NCBI GenBank assembly: GCA_934700895.1
Contig: CAKUXV010000003.1
Location: 1 to 64,000, forward strand
Origin: an uncultured Bacilli bacterium
GTDB taxonomy: Bacteria > Bacillota_I > Bacilli_A > RFN20 > CAG-826
DNA: 64,000 nucleotides
Direction of reading: 5' to 3'
Below, one piece after another: positions 61,319 to 64,000 of the stretch. The notes below the pieces were generated by a model. It ran no database searches and had not been told where the DNA came from. It saw only the letters and a program-made list of their open reading frames with translations. A program made the translations under genes and the position numbers. Each line of letters opens with the position of its first letter. Within the stretch, counting starts at the first letter, position 1.

Positions 61319-61743
61319 ATCCCCAATACGCGGATATGCTTTCTTTGAAGCATCATGTTTCTTTGTCTCATCGTCCGATGGGCCGCCTTTCTCGCGCCGC
61401 TCAGTTTATGCCTTTCGCCGCCTTGGATGGCTATGAAGACCAAATTGAAGAAACGGGGAGAGAAACCAAAAAGAAACCGCTATTAAGTCAGGAGGAAAAA
61501 ACAAAAATCTCCGAAGGCCTTCGCTTTCTTAGCGAGCAACAACCCCCTCATCCTGTTCGGCTGACTTATTTTCAAAAGGATGCGAAGAAGGAAGGCGGGG
61601 AAATTCGAACCATCTCTGCGAAAGTGAAACGCGTCAAAGAAGAAGAGAAGCGTTTAGTCCTCGAAGAAGGGCTTAGCGTGGAGTTTGACGATATTCTCAG
61701 TCTTGAAATACAGGGTTTTTTGCCTGATTTTTGCGAATTCTAA
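61315..61743 (+). CDS. YolD-like protein
   Basis: A 142-residue protein with the YolD signature RPMGRLSRAAQFMPFAALDGY near residue 21. The GTG start overlaps the polymerase stop (GTGA) with GGAGG upstream. YolD proteins are encoded beside Y-family polymerases and are thought to modulate them. The C-terminal half (VRLTYFQKDAKKEGGEI) forms the beta-rich part of the domain. Confidence 0.85.
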   Translation: MNPQYADMLSLKHHVSLSHRPMGRLSRAAQFMPFAALDGYEDQIEETGRETKKKPLLSQEEKTKISEGLRFLSEQQPPHPVRLTYFQKDAKKEGGEIRTISAKVKRVKEEEKRLVLEEGLSVEFDDILSLEIQGFLPDFCEF

Positions 61744-61762
61744 GCCAATTGTCTCGTTAGAT

Positions 61763-61791
61763 TTGAAAACCCAACGGTGTTTCGTTAGCAT
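61763..61791 (+). promoter_or_regulatory. Promoter of the amino-sugar operon
   Basis: TTGAAA (61763-61768), a 17-nt spacer and TAGCAT (61786-61791). A small hairpin, GATTCT-CTTA-AGAATC at 61807-61822, lies in the leader just before the ribosome site. Confidence 0.4.
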
Positions 61792-61835
61792 TGAAAGTGG
61801 AATTTCGATTCTCTTAAGAATCCGAGGATAAAAAC

Positions 61836-62942
61836 ATGATGAATTCTGCTGCTGATCAAACGATGGTGGAGGGAGCAATCCGCCATTTTTCCGCCTGTGG
61901 GGCTTTCCAAAGCTTTGTCCGCATTACTCAAGGCCATATTAACGACACCTTCCGCGTGGTGACGGATCAAGGCGAATATTTGCTTCAACGCCTTTCCCCC
62001 ACGGCTTTCAAGAAACCCTTGGAAGTCATGCATAACATTGCAGGAGTCACTTCCTTTTTAAGAAAGAAAATCATTGAAGAAGGCGGCAACCCCGACCAGG
62101 AATGCTTGAATCTAGTCCCTAGCGATGATGGGAAATGCTATTGGGTGGATGAATGCGGCCATTTATGGCGCGTCTATCTTTTCATCGAAGGCATGAGCTA
62201 TGACTCCCCCAAAAGCCCCGAATTATTCCAAGAAGCCGCGAAGGCCTTTGGACGTTTCCAACATTTGCTTTCTGAATACCCGGCTTCCGATCTTTATGAA
62301 GTCATCCCCCATTTCCATGATACCCCGAAACGTTTCAAGGACTTGGAGGCTTCCATTGCCAAAGACCCCTTGAACCGCAAGAAGGACTGCATGGATGTCG
62401 TGAACCTAGCCTTAGAAAGAAAAGACAAACTTTCGAAGATCGTCGATGGATTGAAAGACGGATCTTTACCGCTGCGCACCACTCATAACGACACCAAACT
62501 TAATAACATCATGTTTGATAAATTGGGCACCAAACCCCTTTGCATTTTGGACTTGGATACCATTATGCCGGGCAGCGCCCTTTATGATTTTGGCGATTCG
62601 ATCCGCTTCGGGGCCAATACTTGCGCGGAAGACGAAAAAGATACGTCGAAGATTCATTTTGACCTCGAGATGTTCAAAGCCTACGCGAAAGGGTTTGTCG
62701 AAGGGGCTGCGGGAAGCTTAACGGAAAAAGAAATCCGTTTGTTCCCTTATTGCTCCATGCTATTAACCTATGAATGCGGTATCCGCTTCTTGGCGGACTA
62801 TCTCGACGGCGACGTCTATTTCCATACGGCTTATGAAGGTCACAATTTAGTCCGCGCCCGCGACCAATTTGCTTTGCTTTTGGATATGGAAAGACAAGAA
62901 AAACAGATGGATGAATTCATCGAGGAGCTGCTTCGAAAATAA
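61836..62942 (+). CDS. nahK: N-acetylhexosamine 1-kinase-like (APH-fold) sugar kinase
   Basis: A 368-residue aminoglycoside-phosphotransferase-fold kinase. VRITQGHINDTFRVV near residue 28 forms the nucleotide-binding start. TTHNDTKLNNIMFD near 214 is the catalytic loop, and CILDLDTIMPGSALYDFGDS near 235 holds the metal-binding Asp. These match NahK, which phosphorylates the anomeric carbon of GlcNAc or GalNAc released from host lacto-N-biose or galacto-N-biose. GAGGATAAAAAC precedes the ATG. The stop overlaps the next gene by one base. The presence of ROK kinase and NagA downstream supports an N-acetylhexosamine role. Confidence 0.8.
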   Translation: MMNSAADQTMVEGAIRHFSACGAFQSFVRITQGHINDTFRVVTDQGEYLLQRLSPTAFKKPLEVMHNIAGVTSFLRKKIIEEGGNPDQECLNLVPSDDGKCYWVDECGHLWRVYLFIEGMSYDSPKSPELFQEAAKAFGRFQHLLSEYPASDLYEVIPHFHDTPKRFKDLEASIAKDPLNRKKDCMDVVNLALERKDKLSKIVDGLKDGSLPLRTTHNDTKLNNIMFDKLGTKPLCILDLDTIMPGSALYDFGDSIRFGANTCAEDEKDTSKIHFDLEMFKAYAKGFVEGAAGSLTEKEIRLFPYCSMLLTYECGIRFLADYLDGDVYFHTAYEGHNLVRARDQFALLLDMERQEKQMDEFIEELLRK

Positions 62943-63796
62943 TGATGCGCATCGTCGGGCTTGATATTGGCGGAAGCGCCATCAAAGGCGGTTATTTTGA
63001 TGGCGATCAATTAAAGGGGACCAACCGGGTTCCTACTTTCGCCTTTAAAGGAGCCTCAACGGTCTACCGTCAAATTTTCTCCTGCGTGAATGGTCTTCTG
63101 GATTCTTATGGGGAGATCGATGCGATTGGAGTGGTCTCTGCCGGGGATCTTGGAAAAGACGGATCGTTCGTCAAGGTGAATAACATTCCCGTCTTAGTCG
63201 GGATGAACGTGAAAAAGCGCTTGGAAGAAGATTTCCAACGCCCCGTGGTGATCGAAAACGATGCCGTGGGGGCTTTGCTTGCTGAATCTACGCGCTTTCC
63301 CAAGGCCAAGCGTATCACGATGCTGACTTTTGGAACGGGGTTAGGGTGTGCTACCCTCGATGAAGGGAAAATCCTTCACGATGAAGCATCCGATTATGGC
63401 CATAAATCCCTAATCGAAGGGGGGAGGGTATGCCCTTGTGGCAAAAGGGGATGCGCGGAGATGTATCTCAATACCGCTTCCTTGAAACGTCTGGCCTACA
63501 AAGCCTTTGGGAGAAGCGTCTCCACGTTTGATTTATTCGACAAGGCGCGTCATGAAGATGAAAGGGCAGTAGAAGCGCTCGACCAATATAGCACCTGGTT
63601 ACGTTTATTATTGCAGAATGTTCAAAACGGCTTGCATCCCGATCGTCTTATTTTAGGCGGGGGCATCATGGGGGCGAAGGATATCTTTGAACCTCGACTT
63701 GGATTAGCTCCTAATACCTATGCTTTTGCTTCGTTTGGTAACGATGCGGGCATCATGGGAGCAAGGATATTAGTCGAAAAAGGAGAAAGCAAATGA
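62942..63796 (+). CDS. ROK-family sugar kinase (N-acetylglucosamine/N-acetylmannosamine type)
   Basis: A 284-residue ASKHA-fold kinase. IVGLDIGGSAIKGGYFDG at the start binds phosphate, VVIENDAVGALLAES near 103 carries the catalytic Asp, and LTFGTGLGCATLDEG near 130 binds ATP. GGRVCPCGKRGCAEMYLN near 162 is the ROK zinc motif (Cys-x-Cys-x4-Cys with an upstream His). It should phosphorylate a hexose or N-acetylhexosamine at C6. With nagA overlapping its stop by four bases (ATGA), GlcNAc is the most likely substrate. Confidence 0.85.
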   Translation: MMRIVGLDIGGSAIKGGYFDGDQLKGTNRVPTFAFKGASTVYRQIFSCVNGLLDSYGEIDAIGVVSAGDLGKDGSFVKVNNIPVLVGMNVKKRLEEDFQRPVVIENDAVGALLAESTRFPKAKRITMLTFGTGLGCATLDEGKILHDEASDYGHKSLIEGGRVCPCGKRGCAEMYLNTASLKRLAYKAFGRSVSTFDLFDKARHEDERAVEALDQYSTWLRLLLQNVQNGLHPDRLILGGGIMGAKDIFEPRLGLAPNTYAFASFGNDAGIMGARILVEKGESK

Positions 63797-64000
63797 TCAA
63801 AGGATTTAAGAATGCGTCGGTTGTTTTTCCTACTGGAGTGAAGAAGTGCCATTTGGTTTTCCGAAATGGCAAAATCCAAGGATACGGTGAAGAGGAAGGG
63901 CTCCTTTCTTTGCCAGAGGGCATCTATGTGGCCCCTGGATTTATCGATGAACACATTCACGGGGCGAATGGAGCCGACGTGATGGATGGGAAAGAAAGTT
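63793..64000 (+). CDS. nagA: N-acetylglucosamine-6-phosphate deacetylase, N-terminal part
   Basis: The ATG overlaps the ROK stop. The 69 visible residues read MIKGFKNASVVFPTG at the start and GIYVAPGFIDEHIHGANG further on. The latter is the H-x-H-G metal site of NagA-type amidohydrolases. The enzyme removes acetate from GlcNAc 6-phosphate before deamination into glycolysis. The gene runs off the window end. DEHIHG instead of the common DxHxHG spacing is within the family. It completes a NahK-ROK-NagA amino-sugar operon. Confidence 0.85.
   Translation, partial: MIKGFKNASVVFPTGVKKCHLVFRNGKIQGYGEEEGLLSLPEGIYVAPGFIDEHIHGANGADVMDGKES

Noticed and set aside
1..64000. Mollicute-type recoding of TGA as tryptophan
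   Set aside because: Many genes end cleanly on TGA, and their Trp codons are TGG.
1..64000. CRISPR array
   Set aside because: No regularly spaced direct repeats of 25-40 bases were seen on either strand.

Overview
The window looks like the chromosome of a host-associated, carbohydrate-degrading Bacillota/Mycoplasmatota-type bacterium, possibly one of the uncultured gut Bacilli lineages. This placement is inferred from strong AGGAGG ribosome binding sites, CcpA-type cre boxes, many Cys-lipobox lipoproteins with Ser/Thr linkers, a YolD/Y-family polymerase pair and host-glycan enzymes. TGA acts as a stop throughout, so the code is standard.

Bases 1 to about 12,280 are a mobile genomic island. 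It opens with the C-terminus of a tyrosine integrase and ends at the 3' part of a tRNA gene, a typical right attachment site. Its genes favour AGA/AGG arginine codons, whereas the rest of the window favours CGT/CGC. The cargo is a small XRE regulator, a structured non-coding RNA of about 205 nt with its own promoter and terminator, and a tight six-gene operon. The operon encodes an unrecognised protein with a HEPN-like R-X6-H motif, a 1,491-aa UPF1/Dna2-like helicase with a long coiled-coil insert, a 733-aa protein ending in a HEPN-like domain, a coiled-coil protein, a Clp-type AAA+ ATPase, and a small radical-SAM protein. I do not recognise this combination as a named system. A multi-component anti-phage defence system with an associated RNA is the best inference.

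Bases 12,340-14,704 are a graveyard: an AAA_14/DUF4143 ATPase pseudogene interrupted by a decayed IS1595-like element. A metallophosphoesterase follows at about 15 kb.

Bases 16,000-46,700 are a glycan-foraging and surface-protein region. It holds three tandem lipoproteins, two large paralogous beta-helix proteins, an AraC regulator, a GH130 phosphorylase, a 1,401-aa Ig-like surface protein, a DUF4838 (GH163-like) lipoprotein, and a sugar ABC transporter (binding protein plus two permeases, no ATPase). It ends with a GH29 fucosidase, an ADP-ribosylglycohydrolase-family protein, an (alpha/alpha)6-barrel enzyme and another beta-helix protein.

Bases 46,700-51,000 contain a decayed PIN toxin-antitoxin remnant, a Na/Pi cotransporter, a YfcE-like phosphodiesterase and a second AraC regulator. 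Bases 51,000-57,940 form a GH3, GPH-type transporter and GH78 rhamnosidase operon. SGNH hydrolase, a broken esterase, and a UmuC-like polymerase with YolD follow. The window closes with an amino-sugar operon: NahK-like kinase, ROK kinase and the start of NagA. Together the glycan genes suggest secreted capture and cleavage of host or plant glycans, uptake of oligosaccharides, and intracellular processing of fucose, rhamnose, mannose and N-acetylhexosamines.
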